A DNA stretch of 64,000 nucleotides from Alphaproteobacteria bacterium (GCA_028871455.1 JAGWNF010000009.1:48528-112527); one strand, 5' to 3'. Shown: positions 45,278 through 53,975, counted from the first letter of the stretch. A program made the numbers and translations. Notes: generated by a model not told the origin, from the letters alone.

Positions 45278-45946
45278 ATGCCGCAATGGCTGATTGTCTT
45301 GTCATGGGCTTCGATCCTTCTGGGCTTGGCCACCGCTGTCATAATCGCTGCTGATGTGGTTCGTCACCCTCAGAGCATGAAGATCATGAACATCGTCTGG
45401 CCGGTGACGGGGCTTTACTTCCCCCTCGCCGGTTGGTGGCTCTACACCTCGATGGGCCGTCCGATGGCGATCGACGCACCCAAGACGAAGGGACAAAAGC
45501 GCTATTGGAAAAGCATCTTCGTGTCGGCCACGCACTGTGGCAGCGGCTGCGTCATCGGGGACATCATCGGCGCTCCGATCGTCCTCCTCACTGGCTGGAC
45601 CCTGTTGGGCGAGCGGCTTTTCGCCGAATATGTGGTGGAGTTCGTGTTCGCCTATGTGTTCGGCATCGCGTTCCAGTATTTCCCGATACGCGCCATGCGA
45701 CGGATTCCGCCGTACGAGGCCATCGTTGATGCCGTGAAAGCGGACACCCTAACGCTGACGGCCTTTGAGGTGGGCTTGTTCGGCTGGATGGCGGTAAGCT
45801 ACTTCCTACTATTCGCACCTCGGCCACCGGACGCAGCGACCGCGGTCTTTTGGTTCATGATGCAAATCGGCATGGTTTTCGGGTTCGTGACGAGCTATCC
45901 AGCGAACTGGCTGCTGATCAAATGGGGCGTGAAAAGCGAGATGTAA
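45278..45946 (+). CDS. DUF4396 membrane protein
   Basis: 222 residues with about six helices. Family-like features are IMNIVWPVTGLYFPLAGWWLYTSMG, then SATHCGSGCVIGDIIGAPI with two cysteines, and a late MVFGFVTSYPANWLLIKWGVKSEM. It is the last gene of the copper operon. The conserved histidine and cysteines could bind copper, but no transport activity is established for this family. Confidence 0.85.
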   Translation: MPQWLIVLSWASILLGLATAVIIAADVVRHPQSMKIMNIVWPVTGLYFPLAGWWLYTSMGRPMAIDAPKTKGQKRYWKSIFVSATHCGSGCVIGDIIGAPIVLLTGWTLLGERLFAEYVVEFVFAYVFGIAFQYFPIRAMRRIPPYEAIVDAVKADTLTLTAFEVGLFGWMAVSYFLLFAPRPPDAATAVFWFMMQIGMVFGFVTSYPANWLLIKWGVKSEM

Positions 45947-45961
45947 GAGCGGTCGCCTGCT

Positions 45962-46582
45962 TCAAACGGACTGCGGGATCGCAGAGCCCTCATAGATGAA
46001 GGTCATCGGCTTCGGTCCCTCCATATAGCCGGTCTGCAGCTTCTCGATGCGGAATCCGGCCGCGCGGATAAGATCGTCCGTCTTGCGGTTCAGGTGGCAT
46101 CCGCCGCTTACGTGCCGCCAAAGCGGCGTGAGCTTGTTCTGCCACCATTCGATATTTTCGTCGGGCGCCAATCCATGTTCGACGAACAGCAAGCGTCCGG
46201 CCAGCTTAAGGACACGACGCATCTCCCGAAGGGCACGCTCGGCATCTGGAATGGTGCAAAGCGTCCAGGTCGTCACAACGGTGTCCACGCTCTTGTCGTC
46301 CAGCGGAATCTGCTCTGCCGATGCGCTCAGAAACGTGACCGGGCAAGACGCCTGTCGGGCATGAGGTTGCGCCATGACCCTGAGCTGCGGATCCGGCTCA
46401 AGTGCCAAGACCTCACGCACCCCTGGCTTATAGAATTCCAGGTTCAATCCGGAGCCTGCGCCAATCTCCAGAACGCGTTCTTGAGCCGCCTCGATAATCC
46501 GCTCGCGAAAGGGGCGTAGCCGCTTGTTCCGCATCGCCGGATCGCACAGCCGAGGCAGTATGCAATATCTATAGAGTCCCAC
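45962..46582 (-). CDS. Class I SAM-dependent methyltransferase
   Basis: 206 residues: SAM-binding VLEIGAGSGLNLEFY, the acidic turn VLALEPDPQ and the later VVTTWTLCTIPDAERALREMRRVLKLAGRLLFVEHG. This is the UbiE-like (methyltransferase type 11) family. The substrate is unknown; such genes often end metal-resistance operons, where thiol or metalloid methylation is possible. It is the last gene of the minus-strand copper operon, 26 bases after the CcdA gene. Confidence 0.87.
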   Translation of the reverse strand: MGLYRYCILPRLCDPAMRNKRLRPFRERIIEAAQERVLEIGAGSGLNLEFYKPGVREVLALEPDPQLRVMAQPHARQASCPVTFLSASAEQIPLDDKSVDTVVTTWTLCTIPDAERALREMRRVLKLAGRLLFVEHGLAPDENIEWWQNKLTPLWRHVSGGCHLNRKTDDLIRAAGFRIEKLQTGYMEGPKPMTFIYEGSAIPQSV

Positions 46583-46607
46583 CCGTACCTCCTCTCATAG
46601 AGAGCGG

Positions 46608-47348
46608 TCATCCAATCCGGGACAGCACCGGGAAGGTATCGAGCAACCAGTAGGAAAATGTCGTGAGCTCGCCCGTCATGATTGCGATCCCCATGGCGAC
46701 CATCACACAGCCGGCCGCGATCTGGAGGAGACGGCCCGCGCGGCGCATTCTCTTCATCTGAGCCGTGAGCCGGTCGGTAAACGCGGCGGACGCCAGGAAG
46801 GGTACGCCGAGACCCAGCGAATAGACGGTCAGTAGGACGATCCCAGCGGAAACCGACGTGGAGACTGCGCTCATCGTCAGTATCGCGCCGAGCACCGGCC
46901 CGATGCAGGGCGTCCAGCCGAAGGCGAAGCCGAGACCGAGCGTGTAGGCGCCAACCGGGTGACCGCCCTTGAGGGTCGAATGCCAACGGAAATCACGATC
47001 GAGCCAGGGCACCCGCACTAACCCCGTAATCAACAGGCCGAACAGGGTCACGATCGCGCCGCCGACAATGTTCTCCTCCTCGCGATATCTGAGGAGGAGC
47101 TGACCGAGCGCCGTGGCGCTGGCGCCAAAGATCACGAACACCGTGGTGAAGCCGAGCATGAAACAGGCGCTCAATCCCAGAGCGCGGAACATGCGATAAT
47201 CAGGCGCTTCTTGCGAATCTTGCACTGCCGACTCGCCCGCGATGTAGGAAACATAGCCGGGAACCAGAGGGAGCACGCAGGGCGACAGGAACGAGATGAT
47301 TCCCGCGCCGAAGGCGGTCAGCGCTCCGACGCTCGAGAAGTCAGCCAT
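46608..47348 (-). CDS. ccdA: Cytochrome c biogenesis protein CcdA
   Basis: 246 residues with six helices and the CcdA cysteines in FLSPCVLPLVPGYVSYIAGES and FGWTPCIGPVLGAILT. It passes electrons from cytoplasmic thioredoxin to periplasmic partners, here probably the TlpA and CcmG proteins encoded upstream in the same operon. This is the best CcdA match of three in the window. Confidence 0.93.
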   Translation of the reverse strand: MADFSSVGALTAFGAGIISFLSPCVLPLVPGYVSYIAGESAVQDSQEAPDYRMFRALGLSACFMLGFTTVFVIFGASATALGQLLLRYREEENIVGGAIVTLFGLLITGLVRVPWLDRDFRWHSTLKGGHPVGAYTLGLGFAFGWTPCIGPVLGAILTMSAVSTSVSAGIVLLTVYSLGLGVPFLASAAFTDRLTAQMKRMRRAGRLLQIAAGCVMVAMGIAIMTGELTTFSYWLLDTFPVLSRIG

Positions 47349-47404
47349 GATTCGAGAGTCTCCATTTGCCAGCTCCGCACATGAACACGAGGATCCGCCA
47401 TCAG

Positions 47405-48202
47405 TCAGTCACTCTTCTGCTTTTCAGTGGTCGAAGCATCGGACAGAAGCGGTGCGATGGCCGACTGCAGGCGCATATCGTCGAGGCGCGTGCCGTCGGA
47501 AAATATCTTGCGAATACGTCCGCTACCGTCGACCACCTCGATGGTATCGGCATGCTTCACATCGAAATCCGGTTTGACCCGGTCGGCGAGCGCGTTCGCG
47601 ATCTGAATGGTCGAACCTTCGTCCGTGTCGCCCTTCGTTCGGTAGTAGGCAATATGGTAGCCCTGTTCGACGACATGCTTGATCTCATCTGGAGAGCCGG
47701 TCAGAAACTGCACGGACGGATCCTCCGAGTTCCAGCCGTATTGCTTCAGAAACTCTCGCATCTCTTTCGGTCCCGCATCCGCGGGCGCGACATTGAAGAA
47801 CACGAATTCAACGCGGCCTTTGAGGCTCGATTGTTGGACAACGTTGTCGTGGAATTCCGCCAGGTTCGCCGCGACCAGCGGACACAGCTCGCGGCAATAG
47901 GGGAACAGCGGCGTGACGATCTGGACCTTGCCAGAAAAGTCCCCTGATGAAACGGGCTTGCCGTTCTGGTTGACCAGTTGATACTGCGGCGCCGGCCCGA
48001 TGACGGGCAGCGCGGCCTGGCGATCCTGGTTCGTGAACCAGAGAAACAGCCCGGTGACCGCCAGCAGCGCGAGCAGCGCGCCACCCGTGGAGGACACCAG
48101 CACAACGAAGAGACGCCCGGGTCTCGGCGCGCTCCCGCCCGCGACGGGCCGGCTTTCCTTGTCTTCGCTGCCATCACGGTGTTCGATCGAAATCGGATTC
48201 AT
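47405..48202 (-). CDS. SCO1/SenC copper-chaperone protein
   Basis: 265 residues with one N-terminal membrane anchor (LFVVLVSSTGGALLALLAVTGLFLWF), then a thioredoxin-like SCO domain with C103 and C107 (LFPYCRELCPLV) and a conserved histidine near VKHADTIEVVDGSGRI. SCO proteins insert copper into oxidase CuA sites. No oxidase subunit gene is present, so here it may serve the multicopper oxidase or copper handling. Confidence 0.87.
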   Translation of the reverse strand: MNPISIEHRDGSEDKESRPVAGGSAPRPGRLFVVLVSSTGGALLALLAVTGLFLWFTNQDRQAALPVIGPAPQYQLVNQNGKPVSSGDFSGKVQIVTPLFPYCRELCPLVAANLAEFHDNVVQQSSLKGRVEFVFFNVAPADAGPKEMREFLKQYGWNSEDPSVQFLTGSPDEIKHVVEQGYHIAYYRTKGDTDEGSTIQIANALADRVKPDFDVKHADTIEVVDGSGRIRKIFSDGTRLDDMRLQSAIAPLLSDASTTEKQKSD

Positions 48203-48254
48203 GGAGACATCCTATCCATACGATCGCTCCGCGATGCCCATGGCATGAACCTGG

Positions 48255-48812
48255 TCATCTCATCATGCCTTTCATCATTGCCGGCATGCCTTCGGTGACG
48301 AAGCCGCTGATCTCCTTCGCGTGGGCCTTGATCAGTTGGACCATGTCGGCATCCGAAGCAGTCTCGGTGACCGCTACGCCCTTCGCTGTGACGTCCAGTC
48401 GGCGATGGTACCGTTCGATGTTCCGGAACAGCACCGGCACGGTCCGGCTCATGGGGTATGCGAACGGCCGATCCTGGTCGATCCGCGCGTACATATCGGA
48501 GACATGCGCCTGGATGAGCGCGGCGACCTCCGGATCGTCTGATTCGGTGACCGCTCGCACACCATTGGGCAGCTCGGTCACACTACGGCGGATCTCAGTG
48601 TGCCGGCGAAAGAGCTGCATGCCGAGCCGCATCGGCCCCATCATGCCGCCTCCCATCATACCCCCCATGCCATTTCCCATCATGCCGCCCATACCGCCGG
48701 GAGACCGCATCATCATCTGAGCGCGGCTGGGCCGAAGGACGAAAAGATTGGCGATAGCTCCCGCCGCAGCGAGCACGGCCTGGAGCAGTGACCTGCGATT
48801 CATACGCGGCAT
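48255..48812 (-). CDS. Exported Met-rich protein with MGGMMG repeats
   Basis: 185 residues from the ATG at 48812 (AGAGAGG upstream). A possible Tat/Sec signal (MNRRSLLQAVLAAAGAIANLFVLRPSRA) is followed by a methionine/glycine stretch (GGMGGMMGNGMGGMMGGGMMG) suited to Cu(I). A helical domain follows with LIQAHVSDMYARIDQDRPF and LIKAHAKEISGFVTEGMPAMMKG. The function is unknown; periplasmic copper binding is inferred from methionines and operon. Confidence 0.75.
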   Translation of the reverse strand: MPRMNRRSLLQAVLAAAGAIANLFVLRPSRAQMMMRSPGGMGGMMGNGMGGMMGGGMMGPMRLGMQLFRRHTEIRRSVTELPNGVRAVTESDDPEVAALIQAHVSDMYARIDQDRPFAYPMSRTVPVLFRNIERYHRRLDVTAKGVAVTETASDADMVQLIKAHAKEISGFVTEGMPAMMKGMMR

Positions 48813-48885
48813 CTTGGACCTCTCTTTTTGATCTTCAGCCCGGAACGGCATGAGGGAAATGCATGGTTGGGCAGATTGCCTACGC

Positions 48886-49182
48886 TCAGCCCTTCTGCGG
48901 CCCTTCCGAACCCTTATGGAACTGGCTTCTCGGCGGTTGATTGCCGCTCTGCATCATGTTGTTGCAGGTGTCCATCATCCGGCTCATCTGGCTCATCATA
49001 TTCATCATGCCCATCATGCCGCCGGACCCTTGGCCCATCATCGAGCCGCCGCCCATCATGTTTCCGGAATTGCCGCTCATCATTCCGCTGCCCTCGTCAT
49101 GCGCGTAGAGGGCAATGGGCGCAGCGAGCAGTCCCACCGCGAGAACCGCCCCGCCGATGATCGTCTTCAACTGCTTGTACAT
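48886..49182 (-). CDS. Small exported Met-rich protein
   Basis: 98 residues with a signal peptide (IIGGAVLAVGLLAAPIALYA|HDEG) and a mature part with 16 or more methionines in GMMSGNSGNMMGGGSMMGQG and MMGMMNMMSQMSRMMDTC. It can be expected to bind Cu(I) in the periplasm. A strong AAAGGAGAG precedes the ATG at 49182. It lies beside the other Met-rich gene and probably acts as copper buffer. Confidence 0.78.
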   Translation of the reverse strand: MYKQLKTIIGGAVLAVGLLAAPIALYAHDEGSGMMSGNSGNMMGGGSMMGQGSGGMMGMMNMMSQMSRMMDTCNNMMQSGNQPPRSQFHKGSEGPQKG

Positions 49183-49205
49183 GACCTCTCTCCTTTCAGG
49201 TTGAG

Positions 49206-49571
49206 TCAGGTTGGCTTGGCGTCCGTCTTTGCCGCTGCGATTTCCCGTGGGTCTTTGCTCGGCGCTTGAGCACTCGAACAGGACTTGGCGCCCGTCATCT
49301 TGTTCATGCATAGACCAAGCGCGCACATAGCGGCGCAGGGGGCAAGCGAGAGAATGATAGGGGCGACGCCAACAGCCGCGAGCCAGCTCCAGTTCAGTGC
49401 GATTCCAGCTCCGGCGAGCACAATACCGAGCAGGACCAGAGCGCGGCGCTTGCCGATGCGCGTCCATGCAGTGCGGACCCAGTATCGCAAGAGAGCGGTG
49501 AAGTCTTGCAGCAAGGACGTCTGAGGCGGCTGTGTGACTTCGGGTGAATTCGTCATCTCAGATGAGTTCAT
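49206..49571 (-). CDS. Membrane protein with cysteine-rich end
   Basis: 121 residues with two helices (ALVLLGIVLAGAGIALNWSWLAAVGVAPIILSLAPC) followed by CAAMCALGLCMNKMTGAKSC. The C-x3-C-x4-C-x8-C pattern after the second helix may bind a metal. The family is not recognised with certainty. Its start overlaps the TlpA-like gene (ATGA), and it lies within the copper operon. Confidence 0.7.
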   Translation of the reverse strand: MNSSEMTNSPEVTQPPQTSLLQDFTALLRYWVRTAWTRIGKRRALVLLGIVLAGAGIALNWSWLAAVGVAPIILSLAPCAAMCALGLCMNKMTGAKSCSSAQAPSKDPREIAAAKTDAKPT

Positions 49572-50248
49572 TTTGGAACCTCGTCAGCGTTGAAGGTTTG
49601 AACGTTGTCTGAACCGGATCGCACATCGCGCGTCGCGCTCTCGGCCGATGCCTTCCGCGAGAGATGCTGTCGGATCACCTCTTCGATCTCGGGACTGTCC
49701 CATTCGGCCGGCCCGATCTTGCGGGCGATTTCCCGGCCATCGCGGTCGATCAGAAGCGTGGTGGGTAAGCCGGGCGCATCGAGCGTGAAAGCTGCCTTAC
49801 CTGACTGATCGAGATAGATGCGCAGTGCCTTGATCCCGAGCTCCTTGAAGAACGGCTGAACGGCTGCGAGGCCCCGGCGATCGATCGAGAGGGCAACGAC
49901 CTCGAAGCCGGGACCGCCGAGCTTTGCATCGAGCCGGTCGAGTGTCGGCATCTCCTTGCGGCATGGCACACACCACGTCGCCCACAGATTCAAGAGGACG
50001 ACCCGGCCTCGGAAATCGCCAAGGCTCAAGTCCTTCCCATCAGCATTGGCGAAATGCAGCTCCGGCAAGGAGCGCGGCTTATCCAAAGGCATGAAGTCGG
50101 AGCTAGCCTGGCTGGTTTGCACAGTTATCGGCATGCTTGGCGCTCGACGTGCGGAAGATACGTAAAGCCAGAGCCCGACATTCGCTGCGAGCACCACGAG
50201 CACGCTCGCGCCCAACACCACCAGCATGCGGCGACGTGTCCAGGTCAT
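49568..50248 (-). CDS. TlpA-like thiol:disulfide protein
   Basis: 226 residues with an N-terminal anchor (MLVVLGASVLVVLAANVGLWLYV) and a TlpA domain: FRGRVVLLNLWATWCVPCRKEMPTLDRL (C93, C96) and the cis-proline GLPTTLLIDRDGREI. It is in the periplasm and receives electrons from CcdA (46608). TlpA/SCO pairs reduce copper sites during metallation. It overlaps the CcmG gene by 4 bases. Confidence 0.9.
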   Translation of the reverse strand: MTWTRRRMLVVLGASVLVVLAANVGLWLYVSSARRAPSMPITVQTSQASSDFMPLDKPRSLPELHFANADGKDLSLGDFRGRVVLLNLWATWCVPCRKEMPTLDRLDAKLGGPGFEVVALSIDRRGLAAVQPFFKELGIKALRIYLDQSGKAAFTLDAPGLPTTLLIDRDGREIARKIGPAEWDSPEIEEVIRQHLSRKASAESATRDVRSGSDNVQTFNADEVPK

Positions 50249-50847
50249 CGGCGGAGCTCCTCGATGAGCGGCAGGATTTTCTCCTTGACCACCTCCGGCG
50301 TGATCGGCCCGATCTGCTTGAAGGCGATGCGGCCCTGGCGGTCGATCACGTAGGTCTCGGGCACGCCGTAGACGCCCCAGTCGATCGCGACCCGCCCGTC
50401 GAGATCTGCGCCGGTGCGTGCGTAGGGATCGCCCATGGTGTCGAGCCAGCGGGCCGCATCCTCGGGCTTATCCTTGTAGTTGAGGCCATGGATCGGGACG
50501 ACTCCCTCCTCCTTCATGCGCATGAGCAGCGGATGCTCCTCGCGGCACGCGACGCACCAGGAGGCGAACACGTTCACGAGCGACACCTGGCCCTTGAGAT
50601 CAGCAGACGACAGGCCGAGCGCGCGCCTCTTCACCGGCGGCAGACTAAATAGGGGTACCGGCTTTCCGATCAACGCGGACGGTACGATGCTGGGATCACG
50701 ATTCAGGCCGATCCCCAAGAAGACTGCGAGCCCCGCAAACGCCAGCAGTGGAACGAGCAACAGCGGACGCGACCGCCAACCGCGTATCCGAGCGGTCGGC
50801 CCGGCCGTTGTACTCGTCTCTACCTGCGGGGCATTCGCCGTGGTCAT
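50245..50847 (-). CDS. CcmG/DsbE-type thioredoxin
   Basis: 200 residues from the ATG at 50847. One helix anchor (LLLVPLLAFAGLAVFLGIGL), then a CcmG domain with C98/C101 (VNVFASWCVACREEHPLLMRM), GLNYKDKPEDAARWL and YGVPETYVIDRQGRIAFKQIGPIT. CcmG reduces apocytochrome c thiols. A cytochrome c gene lies in the same operon, but the other ccm genes do not. Confidence 0.9.
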   Translation of the reverse strand: MTTANAPQVETSTTAGPTARIRGWRSRPLLLVPLLAFAGLAVFLGIGLNRDPSIVPSALIGKPVPLFSLPPVKRRALGLSSADLKGQVSLVNVFASWCVACREEHPLLMRMKEEGVVPIHGLNYKDKPEDAARWLDTMGDPYARTGADLDGRVAIDWGVYGVPETYVIDRQGRIAFKQIGPITPEVVKEKILPLIEELRR

Positions 50848-50851
50848 GGCG

Positions 50852-51370
50852 CTACACGACCGCATAGACCTGCGGGGTGCCCTTTCCGATCACGTAGATC
50901 GTGAACGGGGCGACCTTCTGACCGGTCATACCCGGCGAGCCCTGCGGCATGCCGGGAAGCGTGATGCCGGTGATCTTCGGCTTCTCGGCGAGCAGCCGGT
51001 TGACGACCTCGACCGGCACATGCCCGCCGACGACATAGCCCGCCAGGAGCGAGATGTGACAGGGCTGGAGGTCGGTCGGGATGCCGTACTTGTCGTCGAG
51101 AATCGTTAGGTCGTGCGTCGGCACGATGTTCACCTTAAATCCATTGCTGCGGAGATAGTCGGCGTATCCTTCGCAGCAGCTGCATTGCGGGTCCTTGTAG
51201 AGTGTGACCGGTACCCCTGCATGCGCGCTGTCGGTAGCGCTGGTGACGCGCCAGATGGCGGCGACGGTCGCACCGATGACCGCCAGCCCGAGAAAGGTGC
51301 GGCGTTTGACGGGAGATGACCGTTTCGCCGCAAAGATTGGTGATTTTCGCGAGCTCTTTGAGGTTTTCAT
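50852..51370 (-). CDS. DUF411 metal-binding protein
   Basis: 172 residues with a twin-arginine-like N-terminus (KRRTFLGLAVIGATVAAIWRV) and a thioredoxin-like DUF411 core: VTLYKDPQCSCCEGYADYLRSNGFKV with the CSCC cluster, GIPTDLQPCHISLLAGYVVGGHVP and GMPQGSPGM. DUF411 proteins accompany copper and silver resistance genes and bind Cu(I). It is a late gene of the copper operon after the unnamed-domain protein. Confidence 0.88.
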   Translation of the reverse strand: MKTSKSSRKSPIFAAKRSSPVKRRTFLGLAVIGATVAAIWRVTSATDSAHAGVPVTLYKDPQCSCCEGYADYLRSNGFKVNIVPTHDLTILDDKYGIPTDLQPCHISLLAGYVVGGHVPVEVVNRLLAEKPKITGITLPGMPQGSPGMTGQKVAPFTIYVIGKGTPQVYAVV

Positions 51371-51389
51371 CAGCGTGATCCTTCTCCTG

Positions 51390-51824
51390 CTAAGTCCGCT
51401 CCTCAATGAAGACGCCGATCTCCTTCGGTGTCGCAAAGAACACCCACGCCAGGTCGTCCATGGAACCTGCCGGCAGGATGACGGGCGATCCGGGACGCGG
51501 ACCGAGTTCGGTCGAGTCGATCTTGAAGCGCAGATCGGACTCCCGGAACTCCACCGCGCGGCCATCGCGGGTAGTCACGCGAAAGATCTCATCCCGGTGA
51601 CTGATCATGCGCACTTGGCGATCCGGCCCGAATTTCTTGAGATCCGCATGTGGGCGATCCGGCCGGTGGTTAGGGAGTGGCGTCAGTGATTCCGATGCGC
51701 GAGCCCCCAACCAAGCAGAGGGGGCGAGGCCGGTGAAGGCGCCGACGATCAGCAGCAGCGTCGTCCGACGCTTCGTCGACGGTCCCTTTGACTTGGCATC
51801 GCTATCATTGGTCATGAGCTTCAC
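51390..51824 (-). CDS. Exported protein of an unnamed domain (free form)
   Basis: 144 residues with a signal-anchor (LLLIVGAFTGLAPSAWLGARA). Residues 59-142 align with the C-terminal domain of the cytochrome c protein encoded just upstream: DLKK-G-DRQVR, VTT-x-G, LRFK-x-DS, PVILPAG, VFFA-x-P-x-EI-x-x-FI. The family is not known to me. Its start overlaps the cytochrome gene by 20 bases. Duplication of one domain is evident, once free and once fused. Confidence 0.75.
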   Translation of the reverse strand: MKLMTNDSDAKSKGPSTKRRTTLLLIVGAFTGLAPSAWLGARASESLTPLPNHRPDRPHADLKKFGPDRQVRMISHRDEIFRVTTRDGRAVEFRESDLRFKIDSTELGPRPGSPVILPAGSMDDLAWVFFATPKEIGVFIEERT

Positions 51825-52542
51825 CTCGACACTGATGCTTGATGAACTGGCTGATCTCCTCCGGGGCGGCGAAGAAGACCGAGGCTCGATCGCCCATCAT
51901 CCCTGCCGGCAGGATGACCGGCTTGCCGCGGAGAGGTCCGGTGTCGCTCGAGTCCGTCTTGAATCGAAGGTTGGCCTCCCAGAACGGGGTGGTCTTGCCG
52001 TTCGCCGTCGTCACGAAGTAGCTGTCGTGGCAGATGCGGATCGCGCGGACCTGCCTGTCCAGACCGAGCTTCTTGAGGTCATGAAACTGGGGCGCCATCC
52101 CGCCCATCATGCCGCCACCGCCTTGCCCCTCTGCCGTCGGCGGCTGCCCGCTGCCCGCTTCCTTGAGGAACGCGATCAGGTCGGCGCGTTGCCGAGCATT
52201 GGGAATGCCAGTGAATGTCATGTGGTTGTTCGGAATGAATTGAGCCGGAGACTTGAGCCACTGATCGAGCGTGTTCTCGCCCCACACGACGTTCGACGCC
52301 TTGAGCGCGGGTGAGTAGCGTTCGAAGCTCTTAAGGCTGCCCGCCTTGCGTCCCCATATGCCGGCGAGGCTCGGGCCGGTCATGTTCCGATCCGGCGTGA
52401 GGGAATGGCATGCCGCGCAGGCGCGGTAGAGCTGCGCGCCCTGCTTGGCATCGCCGGACAAGGGCTCGGCGCGCGCGCCGACACCGGCGATGATGCCCAC
52501 GACCGCAAGCGCGAATGACGCGAGTAAGATGCGCATTGACAT
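51805..52542 (-). CDS. Cytochrome c fused to an unnamed C-terminal domain
   Basis: 245 residues: signal peptide (ASFALAVVGIIAGVGARA|EPLS), then a class I cytochrome c domain (28-130) with CAACH at 42-46 and the distal methionine M108 (NNHMTFTGI). A Gly/Met-rich linker (GQGGGGMMGGMAPQ) leads to the unnamed domain (150-238). The fusion ties the domain to electron transfer in the periplasm. It lies between the multicopper oxidase gene and the free-domain gene, so electrons may pass between this protein and the oxidase. Confidence 0.87.
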   Translation of the reverse strand: MSMRILLASFALAVVGIIAGVGARAEPLSGDAKQGAQLYRACAACHSLTPDRNMTGPSLAGIWGRKAGSLKSFERYSPALKASNVVWGENTLDQWLKSPAQFIPNNHMTFTGIPNARQRADLIAFLKEAGSGQPPTAEGQGGGGMMGGMAPQFHDLKKLGLDRQVRAIRICHDSYFVTTANGKTTPFWEANLRFKTDSSDTGPLRGKPVILPAGMMGDRASVFFAAPEEISQFIKHQCRGEAHDQ

Positions 52543-52550
52543 GTCTTGCC

Positions 52551-53975
52551 TCACGCGATGCGGATGACGCTCATCATCCCGCCCTCCTGATGGTCGAGAA
52601 TGTGGCAGTGGAACATCCAGTCGCCCGGATTGTCGGCCACGAAGGCGATCTCGGCGCGCTCCCGTGGCGGCATCAGCACCGTGTCGCGCCATTCGCGATA
52701 TCGCGTCGGCTTGCCGTTTCGCGTGATGACGCGGAACGAGTGTCCATGAAGATGAATGGGGTGGTACCAGGCTGTCCGGTTGTCGATGGCAAGGATGTAG
52801 GACTTGCCGCGCATGAGCGTCAGGATCGGCTTCATGTGCCGCATGTCGTCATGCATCACGGCGACGCCGTTGATCGCCCACATCGAGCCGCCCCCCATCA
52901 TGCCGCCCATGCCGCCACCCATTCCCATGCCGCTCATCATGCCGCCGGTCAGCGTCACGTCATGGCGATCCGCGTTCGCGAGATCGGGCTCGGGCATGGT
53001 GTTGCGCGGGAGCTGCGCGGGCGCGCTTAACGCGCTGGTCCTGACCGGCGTCTCATTCGTGTAGGCGATGTCGACGAGCTTGTAGGCGAGCCCCTCGTAG
53101 AAGCTGTCGATCACCGGCGCCGTCGAGCCCGGCTTGCCGTTCATATCCACGACGAGGTCGACGCGCATCGCCGGTCCGAGAACGACTCGCCCGCCTTCTG
53201 GTGCGTGCGGCTCGAGCGGCTGTCCGTCGAACGAAACGACGAGCGGCCGATGTCCTCTGAATTCGAGTCCGTAGATGCGGGCGGGCGCGGCACTGATGAG
53301 ACGCAGACGGATGCGCTCGCCGCTTCGCACCTTGAAGCGATCGGGCACGGAGCCGTTGATCGTGACCGTGTTGCCGATCCGTCCGGCCATGCTCATTTCC
53401 ATCGGGTTGTCGAACCCGCCGGCGATCGAGGCGTCCTGCTTGAGGCGGAAATCGCCCAGCACCCAGACGACATCCCGGTCGACCGGAAGCGGCTCACGCT
53501 CCTCCACGATGAAGGCGCCCATCAAGCCGCGTCCGACCTGCTCCGCGCTGTGGGCGTGCGGGTGGTACCAGTAGGTCCCGGCGTCGGGGACCGTGAACTC
53601 GTAGGTGAAGGACCGGCCCGGCTGAATCGGCGGCTGCGTCACATAGGGCGCACCGTCCATGGCGTTGGGGACGCGCAGGCCGTGCCAGTGGATCGTGGTG
53701 TCCTCGGAAAGCCGGTTCTCGACGACGACCCGCACGCGCTGGCCTTGGCGCAAGCGAATTTCCGGACCCGGGACCTTGCCGTTGTAGCACCAGACAGCGG
53801 TCTCAGGATAATCGGCGCCAGCCAGCGCGACACGTCCCGGGCCGGCCGTAAAGCGCTTCTCGATCGTATCCGGCGCGGCCTTCAGCGTGCTGCCGAACGG
53901 CCAAGCCGTGCCGATAGCGATTGTCCCGCCAACGCGCAGCAGCGCGCGTCGGGATACCCATATTGCAGAACTCAC
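52551..53975 (-). CDS. Multicopper oxidase (CueO/CumA type)
   Basis: 474 residues from a GTG at 53975 with GGAGGA upstream (an in-frame TTG at 54014 is possible). A Tat signal (VSRRALLRVGGTIAIG) and the four copper motifs are present: HWHG, HPHAHS, HPIHLHGH and HCHILDHQEGGMM. A Met-rich insert (GGMMSGMGMGGGMGGMMGGG) sits ahead of the third cupredoxin domain, as in CueO. It oxidises Cu(I), and perhaps Fe(II) or Mn(II), in the periplasm. It heads the long minus-strand operon. Confidence 0.95.
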   Translation of the reverse strand: MSSAIWVSRRALLRVGGTIAIGTAWPFGSTLKAAPDTIEKRFTAGPGRVALAGADYPETAVWCYNGKVPGPEIRLRQGQRVRVVVENRLSEDTTIHWHGLRVPNAMDGAPYVTQPPIQPGRSFTYEFTVPDAGTYWYHPHAHSAEQVGRGLMGAFIVEEREPLPVDRDVVWVLGDFRLKQDASIAGGFDNPMEMSMAGRIGNTVTINGSVPDRFKVRSGERIRLRLISAAPARIYGLEFRGHRPLVVSFDGQPLEPHAPEGGRVVLGPAMRVDLVVDMNGKPGSTAPVIDSFYEGLAYKLVDIAYTNETPVRTSALSAPAQLPRNTMPEPDLANADRHDVTLTGGMMSGMGMGGGMGGMMGGGSMWAINGVAVMHDDMRHMKPILTLMRGKSYILAIDNRTAWYHPIHLHGHSFRVITRNGKPTRYREWRDTVLMPPRERAEIAFVADNPGDWMFHCHILDHQEGGMMSVIRIA

